DNA of 64,000 nucleotides, taken from positions 62,001-126,000 of the forward strand of contig JAUGWO010000135.1 of assembly GCA_049724395.1 (NCBI GenBank), given 5' to 3'. The notes under the pieces were generated by a model, which was not told the DNA's origin, ran no database searches, and saw only the letters and a list, made by a program, of their open reading frames with translations. The stretch comes from Spongospora subterranea f. sp. subterranea (lineage: Eukaryota > Endomyxa: Phytomyxea > Phytomyxea > Plasmodiophorida). Of this stretch, positions 1 to 10,616 are shown one piece after another. Made by a program: the position numbers and the translations under genes. Numbering within the stretch: the first letter of the stretch is position 1; each line of letters begins with the position of its first letter.

Positions 1-1240
1 CCGGACTGTATGATCAAAAAATCTCAATCCCACGCTGCTTCGGTTATTTCTTCGCATGCCTTCATCGCTGCATCCTTATTCATCGACTGTGATATGGCGA
101 GAAACCACTGTATGCCATCATATCCCTCTTATCTGTGATCGACGGCAATCACTTACCCGCCAAACAATCTACCTCGACTTGACCGCGACAGACATACGAT
201 TTCAGCCGCGTTTGTTGTCATTGGCAGCACGGTTTATCCAATCATTCTCGGTATGTCATTCTTGAGACAAGCGAATCCGTTCATCGAGTGGGAGAAACTC
301 ACCCTCTGAGCTCAGCCAAAACGCTTGAGACGAATCCGGAAATTAAGACAGAAAGGGCAACGGCGCTTAATCTACTCTCTCAACAGTGCCCGGTTTTCGC
401 AATTCACTCAGGGCTCCTCAATGTCGATAACCATTGTGATCAGGCTTTGAATGGTGTTCCCACCGCTCGACTTCCTGAGAAATATGCGGATTTTGCCGAC
501 AAGTCTTCCTAAAAAGGGAGCTGAACATTGCCTGCTCACCGGGCCGGGGTGGATTGCGCGATCAATCTAGAAAAAAAAAATTGGAGTGTTATCATACAAA
601 CCCTGCTACTCCACATCAGTAAAGGAAATTGCTGCGTTAACGTACCTACATAGAGGAGAACCTCGATCGCAGATTCATCAGCGATTCACAGTCCACGATG
701 GGATTCCCAATTTCTTCGTTCGACAAAAGGACGGCTCTTTACGTTTATGCGTCGATTACCGTGAGTTGAACAACATTACGAAACGGGAACCTTATCCTCT
801 TTCGAGTATCGGTGATATTCTACACCAACTGGGCAGCGCGAACATCTACTCGAAAATCGATTTGCGAGGAGCCTACAACCTGATCAGGATAAAGGAAGGC
901 GATGAGTGGAAGACCGCGTCTCCTGCTGCGTTTCAACGAATCATGAACGCAACATTCCAACAACACCTTGGCCGTTTCGTCGTCGACAGGAACGTTCGTT
1001 GGGTACAGTACCTTTGAAAGCTTCGTGAAAAAAGGTATTGTTCGCGAAATTGGAGAAGTGTGCTTTCGACGTAGATAGAGTCGCATTCTAGGCTACATAT
1101 GTCAGTCCGCGAGGAATTGAGATTTACCCGGAAAAGGCATCAAGCATCACCTCATGGCAAGTCCCGTCCTCTGTCAAAGGTCCGGTGCTTTCTCGGTTTC
1201 ACTAATTCTTTTATCCTGAGTTCATTGTCAATTACTTCAG
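1..1240 (+). mobile_element. Ty3/Gypsy LTR retrotransposon fossil
   Basis: Remnant of a Ty3/Gypsy pol region. Around 205-300 a retropepsin-end signature can be read (ILGMSFLRQ-type). From about 690 to 1240 there is a reverse transcriptase with the family's palm segments (KKDGSLR-like start, VDYRELN, SKIDLRGAY) followed by the stretch that normally leads to the connection domain. No LTRs, integrase or gag are seen, and the left side continues off the window. The element is clearly broken, with several breaks across the visible part, and is old enough that frames are not continuous. Family assignment is firm; completeness and age are estimates. Confidence 0.85.
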
Positions 1241-1474
1241 ATTAGCGGCGCCATTCTATACCAAAAGGACGTACAGTACCTTTCAAATGTGAGACGCGAC
1301 ATCCCAACTGAAATTCTGGTCTCAACGCTGCAGTGTATTGAGACATTGCTTTGCGGTCAACGTCCATATGCCTTCCGGCTCCAAAGTCGATGTAGAAACC
1401 ACGACGCAATCCTGGTGAAGTTGAAACCAGGGCAGAAGAGTAGGCGGGAATGTCGCTGTTTATTGGCGAAGGCT

Positions 1475-1703
1475 TGGTTTCGGCAATCCTCGTCGGTGTG
1501 GACGGAAAGTGGTCCATGAACGGAACATGGCTTCCCATTGAACACCCGTCGACGGTTTGTTCTGGTTGCGAGCGCGGCGACTTGCGATCGGAGTAGGAAG
1601 CAGGCATTGCAACCAGAACAAACCGTCGACGAGTGTTCAATGGGAAGCCATGTTCCGTTCATGGATTACTTTCCGTTCACACCGACGAGGATTGCCGAAA
1701 CCA
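1475..1703. repeat. 229-bp palindrome with 95-bp arms
   Basis: Positions 1475-1569 and 1609-1703 are inverted copies about 95 bp long with only a few mismatches, separated by a 39-bp spacer. The arms begin and end with TGGTTTCGG / CCGAAACCA. The same peptide can therefore be read from both strands, which explains the two similar open frames and argues against coding. It lies directly behind the Gypsy fossil. It could be a foldback element or a hairpin formed during element decay. No target-site duplication was identified. Confidence 0.85.
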
Positions 1704-1740
1704 GGCGCCTGGCGGTGACCGAAACCTGGATCCATTCTAG

Positions 1741-2729
1741 AGAGATTTGGACAGATGGTCTCAAATTTTAGGATGTTTGTGGTTTTTGTTGAGAACCTGC
1801 CTCGTATTGGCTGGAGAAGGGGTACGATTAGCCTTTTGTTCGGTAATCCTGTTCATTTGTGAGTTCTGGTAGACCATGTGAGTCTTCGTCGCAGAACGAT
1901 GACCAGGAGCGAGAGTGTTAGAATTGTACGATATTGTGTAAAAAACCTTTGAATTACAATTCGAACCAGTTGATATTTACAGTGAGCTGCGTTGATATAG
2001 ATCTTGAAAATCATTACCAGATGACGAAAACACGAAGTCAACCAAGAATTTCTTCTCAAGCATTTTTGAAACAATGCCCAATGCTTTGAAAAATGTCGTC
2101 AAGATTAAAACCTCTATATTTTCTAACAATTCCCAATACGTTGAAATTGCAATTTCACTCAACGGGTAAAAGATCGCCAGCGATCATTACATGTAAGGCC
2201 AACGACAACACTACTACAATAGATTGGGGGCTCACCGTCTAACGGCAGTATTATAAAGCCCTAAATTGGTTTCGCTGATGGGCATTGAACGGTTTTGCTG
2301 GTTGAGGGTGGGAAACTTGTTCAACCACGGGTGTCGACCTGGTTGTATTCAATCCTTCATTCTGCTGATGTAATTGTCCCAACCGGGTTACGAAATGTAA
2401 AAGATCGTCCAGTTTTTGCGTTATAATCCTTTTGGTATCCCAGTTGCTCATCAAAGTTGGCCGATTAGTTCCCGACTCTGTCGGTGTATCAGGACCAAGT
2501 AATTCAATCAGTCAATTATGAGTTGGTGTTGGGTTGAGAATTTAGAAACACTTCAAGAGAGAGAAAAATGAAGGATTTTAAAATAACAGATAGTGATGGT
2601 AGGACCTCCCTTTGCGCCATCTGGCGTCGGCACATTTGGATTCAGAGGAAGAAATCACGTATTTGCTGAAGCAAGAAGCTGGTCTAATACATTGACCGGG
2701 TTCGCAGATGATCACCGGGTCTTGACAAC
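1741..2729. other. No supported gene
   Basis: AT-richer sequence with only short unsupported open frames on both strands. A minus-strand frame at 2251-2454 has a gag-like composition (hydrophilic, Gln/Asn-rich) but no recognisable motif, so it is not called. Confidence 0.5.
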
Positions 2730-3207
2730 CGTGATCAAGTGCTAAAGCTGCTCGTAATACAGCACTCATCCTGACACAACATTCTCTGGAAGCCACTGTT
2801 AAGAAACTCATTTCTAGTGTTCTTTGAATGAATACGTCGATGTGGATACCAGTCTATTTTCGCTTGTTTCTTAGTTTTCCTTGCGAGTTTGCCTTTTTGC
2901 TTTGACCCGATTGATTGTGTGGCCCTGGACGGGTGGTTCGAGGGCCTGGAGCATTTCCCTGTTTGGATGTTGAGCCGTTGTTTGGTTTAGTCTTTTTCTG
3001 GTGTTGGTAGAAATGAGTTTCTTAACAGTGGCTTCCAGAGAATGTTGTGTCAGGATGAGTGCTGTATTACGAGCAGCTTTAGCTTGAGCTCGTTGTTCTT
3101 CTTTTAGCGCTTTATTCTTCGCATAAGTTAATCTTCGAAGAGCGAACTGAAGGATGAAGAATCTGTCAATGTTTTCAAGAAGAAGTGTAATTGCAGTTTG
3201 ATGATTC

Positions 3208-3753
3208 TCACTCCAGCTTGGAAGGCCTGGACGAACGGGCGCCGATGCTGGTGAGTAGCGTGTCGAGGTCCTTAAAGAAGGTTTCTCGTATCTTGACTTT
3301 AGACTGTTCAGCTGATTCACGCTTGAATTTCAGGGCAGCTGCTTCTTTATCAAAAATAAAACTAACGAGAGAATTGAAACTTTCTGGAGAGGTGGAGTGC
3401 AACGATTTTTGTAGAATTGGCAGTTGCTTTAGAAGGTGGGCTGGCAACGTCTGCGTAGCACGTCCTAACTCTAGATCTTCAATGGACTGAGAGATATTGT
3501 CTACTGTGCATTGTTTAGCAACAAAAGCCTGACACGACTTAGTAATGAATTGCTTGATCAGAGGAAAGTTTGTCCAAGGGAGGACACCTGCAAAAGGTGC
3601 AAATGCCTGGTCCATCGTTCGGAGAGCGCCTGATAGGGTTTTTCTTAGGTGATAAGAGTGAGAGTGGCGACTTTGGGTGCCGATTAAACGCAGATGTTTG
3701 GTGAACGTGCGTAAACTGAGAAAAAAGAGAGTTGTCCTAGTTGTTTCTGCCAC
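3208..3753 (-). CDS. Penelope-like element open frame (non-RT part)
   Basis: A 181-codon frame with an ATG start on the element strand, rich in charged and helical segments. It is assigned to the element only because blocks of it recur, direct and inverted, at 5750-6250 beside RT pieces. No domain is recognised. In PLEs a poorly conserved N-terminal region precedes the RT, and this frame may be that region from another copy. Confidence 0.5.
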   Translation of the reverse strand: MAETTRTTLFFLSLRTFTKHLRLIGTQSRHSHSYHLRKTLSGALRTMDQAFAPFAGVLPWTNFPLIKQFITKSCQAFVAKQCTVDNISQSIEDLELGRATQTLPAHLLKQLPILQKSLHSTSPESFNSLVSFIFDKEAAALKFKRESAEQSKVKIRETFFKDLDTLLTSIGARSSRPSKLE

Positions 3754-3788
3754 AGTATTATGGCTATAGATCTAGCTTGGACGTTCTC

Positions 3789-3880
3789 TCGTGCTACTGG
3801 GCAAACTTCTCCATTAGGTCCGCCAAAACCATTTTCCTAACGAGGTTATCTTTGTCTTGACATTGCTCTTCATCCCGTTA
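3789..3880 (+). repeat. Copied fragment of the neighbouring host gene
   Basis: A 92-bp block that recurs at 6961-7052 with about five differences, in the same orientation. The 6961 copy lies inside the multi-exon membrane-protein gene; the 3789 copy is embedded between two Penelope-like pieces. It appears to be a host segment duplicated together with, or by, the element. Confidence 0.85.
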
Positions 3881-3904
3881 AGAGAGAATCTTGAGGACAG
3901 TGAA

Positions 3905-5122
3905 TTAAGGAATTACCGAATTCGCGATGAAACGTTCTTGTTCTGATGAAATATTGGATCGCGAACAATATTCTAGAAGATTTTTGTTTCTTTTAAACGA
4001 AACGATAAAACTAACGCCAAGTGTATTGGCTAATTCAGAATCTTTAAGATTATGCACCGATTGTTTCAGTTGCCTAGTGATTTGGTTATCGTAAAAAGGA
4101 ATAATAAATGGCATAATCTTCCCCGGGTTCTTTGCATCGAGAGTGCATAAATCTAAAAAGTTAACCCGCATTTTTGAAACATCGAATGTAAATGAAATAT
4201 TACGTTCCGTATGGTTCATCATGAATTGCAATTCGTTGAGTTGGGCCTCGGTGCCTTTGAAGATAATTGAAACGTCATCGATATATCGTTTGTAGTAGAG
4301 AACATGTGGAGATGCAAAGGCTGCATTATCTAATTCTTCTAGATACAAGTTAGCACATTGAACGGCACAATTAGTACCCATTGCAATGCCGTCAAGCTGA
4401 TGGAAGATTTTTGTTCCATAGATGAAGTAATTGGATCGACAGATAAAGTTGAGAATGTCTGCCAAAAAGGGCTTTCTTGTCCTGCGTTTGATTTTATCAA
4501 CCAGCGAGTCGATATTGATGTTGGTATATAGAGAAGTTATATCTGCAGATATCAAGTAAATTTCACTACCTTGGAAAAAGAGGCCTTCTAAGTCTTTGAT
4601 AAGGTTCATTGAATTCTTCATTGAATGCTTACAAGGAAAGTGGAGCAGATAAAAGTCCAATAAAACTGACCATTTGTTGGTAATCCAGTTGGGTGCGCCG
4701 ATGATTGGACGTCCAGGGGTGGGATGGACTCTTTTATGCAGCTTTGGAAGGCAGTGAAAAACGGGCAAGGTGCGGCCTGGCACCTCAATGAACTTGTTTT
4801 CTCGTTGTGTCAACATGGGTTTGCATTTCTCGATGAGGAAATTATTCTGTTGGGAAAGAAGAAGTAAAGTTGTAGACCAGATTTCATCTTCCACAGTACC
4901 TATAAGATTGTAGTGATTATCATCTGATAGGTGCTGCATTACCATAGTGTTGTAAACAATGGTAGGCATAACGACTAGGCCAAGGTTCTTGTCCGATTGA
5001 ACAATCTTAATGAGAGGGTTGCGTCTAAGAGCGGAAAGATCGCGTATAAGAGGATTCATTCTTGACTTGAATGGTAATGGTAGGTGTCGGTTAATGATGG
5101 CTAACGCGGATTTCTCTAACAA
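3905..5122 (-). CDS. Penelope-type reverse transcriptase open frame
   Basis: A 405-codon frame of a retroelement reverse transcriptase. Visible motifs in order: an N-terminal DKNLGLVVM segment (residues ~45-53) typical of Penelope RTs, PKLHK and GRPII (~125-145), the first catalytic aspartate in ADITSLYTN (~193-201), GIAMGTNCA with NLYLEELD (~245-265), and the catalytic YKRYIDDVSIIF box (~279-290). The C-terminal part has the RNKNLLEYC segment that in PLEs precedes the end of the RT or the linker to the endonuclease. The frame is open from its first to its last codon, but the start is not supported and upstream element sequence exists to about 5484, so it is probably the 3' part of the element's frame. 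It belongs to the mosaic element at 2730-6250. Confidence 0.85.
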   Translation of the reverse strand: MLEKSALAIINRHLPLPFKSRMNPLIRDLSALRRNPLIKIVQSDKNLGLVVMPTIVYNTMVMQHLSDDNHYNLIGTVEDEIWSTTLLLLSQQNNFLIEKCKPMLTQRENKFIEVPGRTLPVFHCLPKLHKRVHPTPGRPIIGAPNWITNKWSVLLDFYLLHFPCKHSMKNSMNLIKDLEGLFFQGSEIYLISADITSLYTNINIDSLVDKIKRRTRKPFLADILNFICRSNYFIYGTKIFHQLDGIAMGTNCAVQCANLYLEELDNAAFASPHVLYYKRYIDDVSIIFKGTEAQLNELQFMMNHTERNISFTFDVSKMRVNFLDLCTLDAKNPGKIMPFIIPFYDNQITRQLKQSVHNLKDSELANTLGVSFIVSFKRNKNLLEYCSRSNISSEQERFIANSVIP

Positions 5123-5431
5123 ATTGATGAAGAGAGTTGTAGCGGGATAGTTGAAGGTGGAGCCCAGTTAGAGAGAGGCAGTTTGAGTTTAGGATTATAT
5201 GGTTCCGCAGGTTCTCTCGGTGGATGGGTTTCAAAAAAGTCTTGCGTTTTGATGCGCTTGATAAGCAAGGCAAGGGCATCTTTAGGGAAATGCTCCAGGC
5301 CCTCGAACCACCCGTCCATGGCCACACAATTAATCGGGTCAAAGCAAAAAGGCAAACTCGCAAGGAAAACTAAGAAACAAGCGAAAATAGACTGGTATCT
5401 ACATCGACGTATTGATTCAAAGAACACTCTA

Positions 5432-5612
5432 TTACCTAACTTTCCTTGTAAGCATTCAATGAAGAATTCAATGAACCTTACCAAAGACTTAGAAGGCCTC
5501 TTTTTCCAAGGTAGTGAAATTTACTTGATATCTGCAAATATAACTTCTCTATATACCAACATCAATATCGACTCGCTGGTTGATAAAATCAAACGCAGGA
5601 CAAGAAAGCCCT
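5432..5612 (+). repeat. Inverted copy of the RT core
   Basis: About 180 bp on the plus strand matching the reverse complement of 4465-4642 with scattered differences. It carries the first catalytic-aspartate region of the Penelope RT, so two pieces of the element face each other about 0.8 kb apart. Confidence 0.85.
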
Positions 5613-6250
5613 ACCATATTCCCATAGTACGGTCGTTTTTAACAAAAAGTAAGAAAGAATCTTGAGGACAGTGATTAAGGAATGACCGAATTCGCGATAA
5701 AACGTTCTTGTTCTGATGAAATATTGGATCGCGAACAATATTTACCTAGAACGTCCAAGCTAGATCTATAGCATTCAAGTCCACTGAAGAACCATAATAC
5801 TGTGGCAGAAACAACTAGGACAACTCTCTCTTTTTTTCAGTTTACGCACGTTCACCAAACATCTGCGTTTAATCGCTTGTTTCTTAGTTTTCCTTGCGAG
5901 TTTGCCTTTTTGCTTTGACCCGATTGATTGTGTGGCCCTGGACGGGTGGTTCGAGGGCCTGGAGCATTTCCCTGAAGAATAAAGCGCTAAAAGAAGAACA
6001 ACGAGCTCAAGCTAAAGCTGCTCGTAATACAGCACTCATCCTGACACAACATTCTCTGGAAGCCACTGTTAAAAAACTCATTTCTACCAACACCAGAAAC
6101 AAGAGTAGCACGTCCTAACTCTAGATCTTCAATGGGCTGAGAGATATTGTCTACTGTGCATTGTTTAGCAACAAAAGCCTGACACGACTTAGTAATGAAT
6201 TGCTTGATCAGAGGAAAGTTTGTCCAAGGGAGGACACCTGCAAAAGGTGC

Positions 6251-6726
6251 CTCAGCCGCGCGCCCAGTCCTGTGCCCTTGCATCTCGACCCCCTCGTCAC
6301 AGTGAAGTTGTACCCTCCTTGTTTCATACGGTGGCCAAAGCTACTGGCCGGTGAAGGCGCCTCATCAGAGCATCTCTGCTCCGAAGTAGGTTGTCTTCCC
6401 TGTTGGTGGCGCGGCACCGTGTAGACAAAGTACAAATATCAATAAATAACACAAAAACCCTAAAACCGAGTCTGTAACGATGGAAGGCCAAGGGAGGGGG
6501 GCCGGTACGGCAAATTCCTGCTTGGAACAATCGGCATAGGGTAGTGTGATTGGGTCATGGTCAATCGGCCAGCGTTGAAGCCCGCTCAGACCTATCAGGA
6601 CTGGGTCGATAATTCGTTATGTGATCCAATACAGCGGCGAATACCTGCTGTAAGGGATAGCATCTGTCTGGGGTTTTATTGTGTGGTCTTGTAGGGACGA
6701 CACACTCTAATTTCAATTCCCTTATA
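6251..6726. other. No supported gene
   Basis: GC-rich start then mixed sequence. Both strands carry only short open frames without recognisable motifs. Confidence 0.5.
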
Positions 6727-8005
6727 GTGGCTCCCGCCTAATTACATCTCATTACTCAACAATATTGTTTGCTGGGCAACGTTTGTCTTGGCCTTCGCAA
6801 TCGTGTCTGCAGCGAGTCAACAGAGATACTTAGTGGCATCTTTTTACCGCATGATGGTTGGCATTTTAACTTTCGCCTCAATGGTAGCGTATTGTTAGAG
6901 TCAGTTTGATAGAAGGATTAAGTTCATTTCAGGTATTGGACTGCATGGATGGGCGCCATGCTCGTGCTACTGGGCAAACTTCTGCATTAGGTCAGCCAAA
7001 ACCATTTTCCTAACGAAGTTATCTTTGTCTTGACATTGCTCATCATCCCGTTGTGTTATTTCCTGTTATTGGCCAAATTGAATCCTGCTATCATTTGAAC
7101 GAATAACTTCTAGGGGAATGTATGGATCATGGTTTGGACACGATCAATATTCAGTTGATATCGGCATCCTTGCTGGTGTCCTGTCAGTTAGAACCCCATG
7201 TCGTGTGCACCATGCTGGGCGGATCCGCTATGGTCTATCACGGCCAGGTTCTGCTCTTTCGCCATACGCACGTCATAGACGTTGGTGCCTGTCATCCTTC
7301 CAAATCCAACTTCTTCTCACAGCGTCATGCAGAGATGCTCCCACATCTGGTGTCATAGCACAATCCATCACTGCTGTCGTTCATGTCGCTGTGGCCGTTC
7401 TATTAGCTTTTTGCGATAGGCAATCGCATGGCGTTCAACTCATATTCAATATCGTCATTGTATTTTCTTCGCTCAAATCCTAGTCCCAAACTCATCCATA
7501 CTTTAGGTTTACGGGATTGTAGTTCAAATTGAAAATTGCTATTTCTATGTGTCCCGTCTTGAATCATCTGGGTTGGTAAAAAACTACGTAATTTTTGGGC
7601 TGATCTCATTGATCTGCTCGATTTTATACCTATTTGGGTTAGTGTCACAACCTGAATTCATTATTCTCTATTGCATGATCGCCTTCAGATCAACTGGACT
7701 TACTGTCTTATTCTCGGTATTATCATATCTGACGATCCACAAGTATTTCAGCTCATACGGCTTGTTAAGGTTGTGAGTAAGGTTAACCCTGGTGTTGTTC
7801 TCGCCGCACATACCCCCCAGTTTGACCTTTTCTTATCGCATCGGGTCTCAGCATATTGTTGCTGGACCGTGCTGTTTTAACCCCTATCGGCTTGTCCATA
7901 CCTTATTCGCCATGGTTAATGAGTGCCCTTATTGTGTTCATAAATCTCTATCACGTGTATAGATGTCTTCCCTGGTTATATCGCATCGAAATAAAAAAGG
8001 AATAA
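6727..8005 (+). CDS. Multi-pass membrane protein, unrecognised
   Basis: Several open segments in plus frames encode long hydrophobic helices with membrane-protein character. One at about 6727-6897 has two helices around NNIVCWATFVLAF. One at about 7112-7360 has no clear helix. One at about 7540-7770 reads VKNYVIFGLISLICSILYLF then a second helix. The last, about 7830-8005, has SGLSILLLDRAV, another helix and a basic tail ending IEIKKE before the stop at 8003-8005. Between them are short GT-AG candidates of the size usual in this genome, but I could not place all splice sites in one consistent frame, so the limits and exon count are approximate. Family not recognised. A fragment is duplicated at 3789-3880, and a paralogue of the C-terminal exon lies at 62366-62519, which supports coding. 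Confidence 0.5.
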
Positions 8006-8554
8006 GCTCTCGATTTACAACCGATATAAAACGGAATACACTACAACTGACATGAACTGAATCCACATTTTTTCAATACCGAATGATTTTGTTGTTTTCG
8101 ATTTGACATGCACCGGTCTACATAGGATTACGCAGACGTCATTTTATGGAGTGTACAATCGCAATCGTATTCAGCCGACAATACGTCACATTCGGAGTCA
8201 TAAGTTCGCCTTTATTTCTGAGGTTAAACTGAGAATCCCATTGGGGACCTGGTTAACTTGAACCATCATGACATCATCACTTCACCTCTTAATACATGCC
8301 GGGCGCGGCTCAGGCGGCGGCGGCACAGTGCACTACCACCCAGACTGGCTGCGCCCGCGGCGGGCTAAGCACAGCACAACAGTCACCCACACCGACTGGC
8401 GACTGTACACCATCAAGGTTGTCGGACTTGATGTTACACTGACGCACTTATTGATCTTGAGTGGCTTTGAAACCTAACTGTCTCGAAAGCTCATAATCAT
8501 TCCATTTCGACCGGTCAACTTCGTGTTTAGTCCTTTGCGTAAGAATTCGACGTC
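8006..8554. other. Intergenic, aldolase upstream region
   Basis: Separates the membrane-protein stop from the aldolase start. A 69-codon frame at 8268-8477 has no support. No clear TATA box or other element was identified. Confidence 0.4.
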
Positions 8555-10167
8555 ATGGCTGTTGTTGCCTCCGCTCCTGCCACGCCAGCGTTCTTGAAAT
8601 ACGCTGAAGAGTTATGCGCCACCGCAAAAGCCATTGTAGCCCCAGGCAAGGGCATCTTGGCTGCTGATGAATCAACGGGCACCATCGGTACAGTGAAGTC
8701 TTCATAATTCCATGGTGTTCTTGTAACTCATGCTCCGGACAGGGAAACGGTTTGAGGCGATTTCAGTTGCTAATGAAGAGGAAAACCGTCGCGCCTATCG
8801 TGAACTTTTATTCACTGCCTCAACTGGTACTTCTGTCAAATTTGGATATAACACAGATAATCACCTAGTTCAGATATCGGAAAATATATCGGTGGCGCCA
8901 TTCTTTACGAAGAGACACTTTTCCAGAAAACGGTCACCGGTAAACCATTCCCCGAGGTTTTGAAAGAAAACGGCATTGTTGTTGGTATCAAAGTCGATAA
9001 GGTGCTAAGCCCAGTCATTTCGCACCCTGCCCTTGTAAACCTTCAATGTTCAGGGTACAGTTGAACTTTCTGGAACTGATGGTGAGACGACAACGCAAGG
9101 ACTTGATGATCTAGCACAGCGCTGTCAGAAATATTACAAGGCTGGTGCTCGCTTTGCCAAATGGTAGGTAAACCTGCTTTAATATGGTAATTTTGGTTTG
9201 ACTCTTCAACAGGCGCTGTGTTTTAAAGATCACTGATAGTTGTCCGACAAATCTTGCCATGATTGAGAATGCTAATGTTCTTGCAAGATATGCCAGCATC
9301 TGTCAAGTATTTTCGTTGTGTGGTCTGTAAATGCGAGATGTTCAGCGATATTTCAGGCGAATGGTCTGGTCCCCATTGTCGAACCAGAAATCCTCATGGA
9401 CGGAAAACATGATCTGGTCTTCAAATTACTATTTTTCATAACTTCAATTTCTCACCAATTCATCAGGCGAGAGCTATGGATGCTACCACCACAGTATTGG
9501 CCACTGTATATGCCGCCCTTGCATGTCATAAAGTGTTTTTGGAGGGAACCCTGTTGAAACCAAAGTTTGTTTGGTTTTCCCAAAACGTCGTCGAATTAAT
9601 ATAATTTTCTTTCACAGCATGGTGTGTCCAGGCCAAGACTGTCCTATCAAATACACCCCAGACCAGATCGCATTTGTAAGATATCGAGTTTGCAGTTCAA
9701 ACCGATGCATTATTGATTCGATCTGCCAGGCAACGGTTACAGTGCTTCGCCGAACAGTTCCTCCTGCAGTTCCTGGTATCACTTTCCTATCAGGAGGCCA
9801 GTCAGAAGCTGAAGCTACCCAACATCTCAATGAGATCAACAAAGTTGCCCTAGCCAAGCCATGTAATCGCGTTTATTGTTTTGATGCATCCATGTTAAAC
9901 CTCGTTTGATCAGGGGCACTAACCTTCTCTTATGGGCGCGCTCTTCAGGTAGAGTTCAATGCTTATTCTTGAATCCGAGTTTCTGAACAAAAAGAATAGG
10001 CGACGGTATTGAAGACTTGGATGGGGAAGAAAGAAAATGTCTCCGCTGCGCAAAAAGCTTTGTTGGTACGAGCGCAAGCTAACAGTGAAGCAGCGGTTGG
10101 AAAGTTCGGCAAGGTTGAAACCGGTGCAGCGGCAGCCAGCCTGTACCAAGCTGACTATAAATACTAA
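8555..10167 (+). CDS. Fructose-bisphosphate aldolase, class I
   Basis: Cleaves fructose 1,6-bisphosphate into dihydroxyacetone phosphate and glyceraldehyde 3-phosphate in glycolysis, and runs the reverse in gluconeogenesis. Eleven exons: 8555-8687, 8743-8826, 8874-9001, 9054-9163, 9213-9306, 9357-9416, 9467-9564, 9618-9675, 9730-9862, 9914-9948, 10000-10167. They give 366 aa, the normal size for the family. Visible class I signatures are [18 protein letters not shown] (~30-50), [19 protein letters not shown], the Schiff-base lysine region [27 protein letters not shown], and the conserved C-terminal tyrosine (ADYKY). All introns are GT-AG, 47-55 nt. No targeting peptide is evident, so probably cytosolic. 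The start is the first ATG and aligns with the family. Confidence 0.97.
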
Positions 10168-10247
10168 TAAGTGTAAAGGCGAAGCGGTCGGTTTTCTGAG
10201 TTCACTTTTTATGCAATGCGTTGATTTGAATATGGAATACTAAACGA

Positions 10248-10568
10248 TTACGTGATGGTCACTTGGTTTCGTATGTTCAGTGGCTGGTATAACTGCCCAT
10301 ATGTGATGCGAACGTATGGAACTCGACGGTCGTCGACAAACGAGTGGTGTCTGTAGTAGTTTTGGCGAACAGATTCGGAATGCCAAGCATTGATGACGAT
10401 GAGTGTATGGGTGACCAGAATGACCGCGCAGACAATGCAAATCGATTGTTGATAGCGGCGATCGTTGATTTTGGGATCGGCAACATCGATTTGGACAGCG
10501 GGAACGATACGCTGCCTTCCGTCTGGCAACGCCATTACCAGATAATGGCAATATGGGCAGGCGACCAC
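10248..10568 (-). CDS. Small membrane protein or downstream exon
   Basis: An open frame whose first residues contain a CPYC pair, followed by a hydrophobic segment (SICIVCAVILVTHTLIVI) and a basic C-terminus. An overlapping shifted frame (10240-10551) is equally long but has an unnatural composition, so this one is preferred. It starts 48 bp beyond the stop of the minus-strand membrane protein at 10617, with an acceptor-like AG before it, so it could be a further exon of that gene. No family recognised. Confidence 0.35.
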   Translation of the reverse strand: MVACPYCHYLVMALPDGRQRIVPAVQIDVADPKINDRRYQQSICIVCAVILVTHTLIVINAWHSESVRQNYYRHHSFVDDRRVPYVRITYGQLYQPLNIRNQVTIT

Positions 10569-10616
10569 ACGATAATATCTGCCCTCAAAAACAGAGCCGG
10601 TTCATGAATACCATAA

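Larger units (their letters stand above)
2730..6250 (-). mobile_element. Penelope-like retroelement, rearranged
   Basis: A mosaic of one Penelope-like element (PLE). The main body lies on the minus strand (reverse transcriptase frame 3905-5122; another element frame 3208-3753 running on to about 2871). Around it are copied pieces. A 98-bp block at 2864-2961 recurs directly at 5875-5974 and inverted at about 5287-5388. The block 3455-3600 recurs at 6103-6250. The block 3885-3972 recurs at 5655-5742. Block 3693-3790 is inverted at about 5750-5870, and the RT core 4465-4642 is inverted at 5432-5612. PLEs are known for repeated terminal segments and partial inverted copies. No GIY-YIG endonuclease was recognised behind the RT, as in endonuclease-lacking PLEs, but it could simply be missing here. 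The element is broken. Confidence 0.85.

Noticed and set aside
8268-8477. 69-codon frame upstream of aldolase
   Set aside because: Gly/His-rich composition, no homologue recognised, no splice signals linking it to the aldolase gene.
10240-10551. 103-codon minus-strand frame
   Set aside because: Overlaps the more natural frame 10248-10568 and has an Arg/Ser/His-rich composition typical of a shadow frame.
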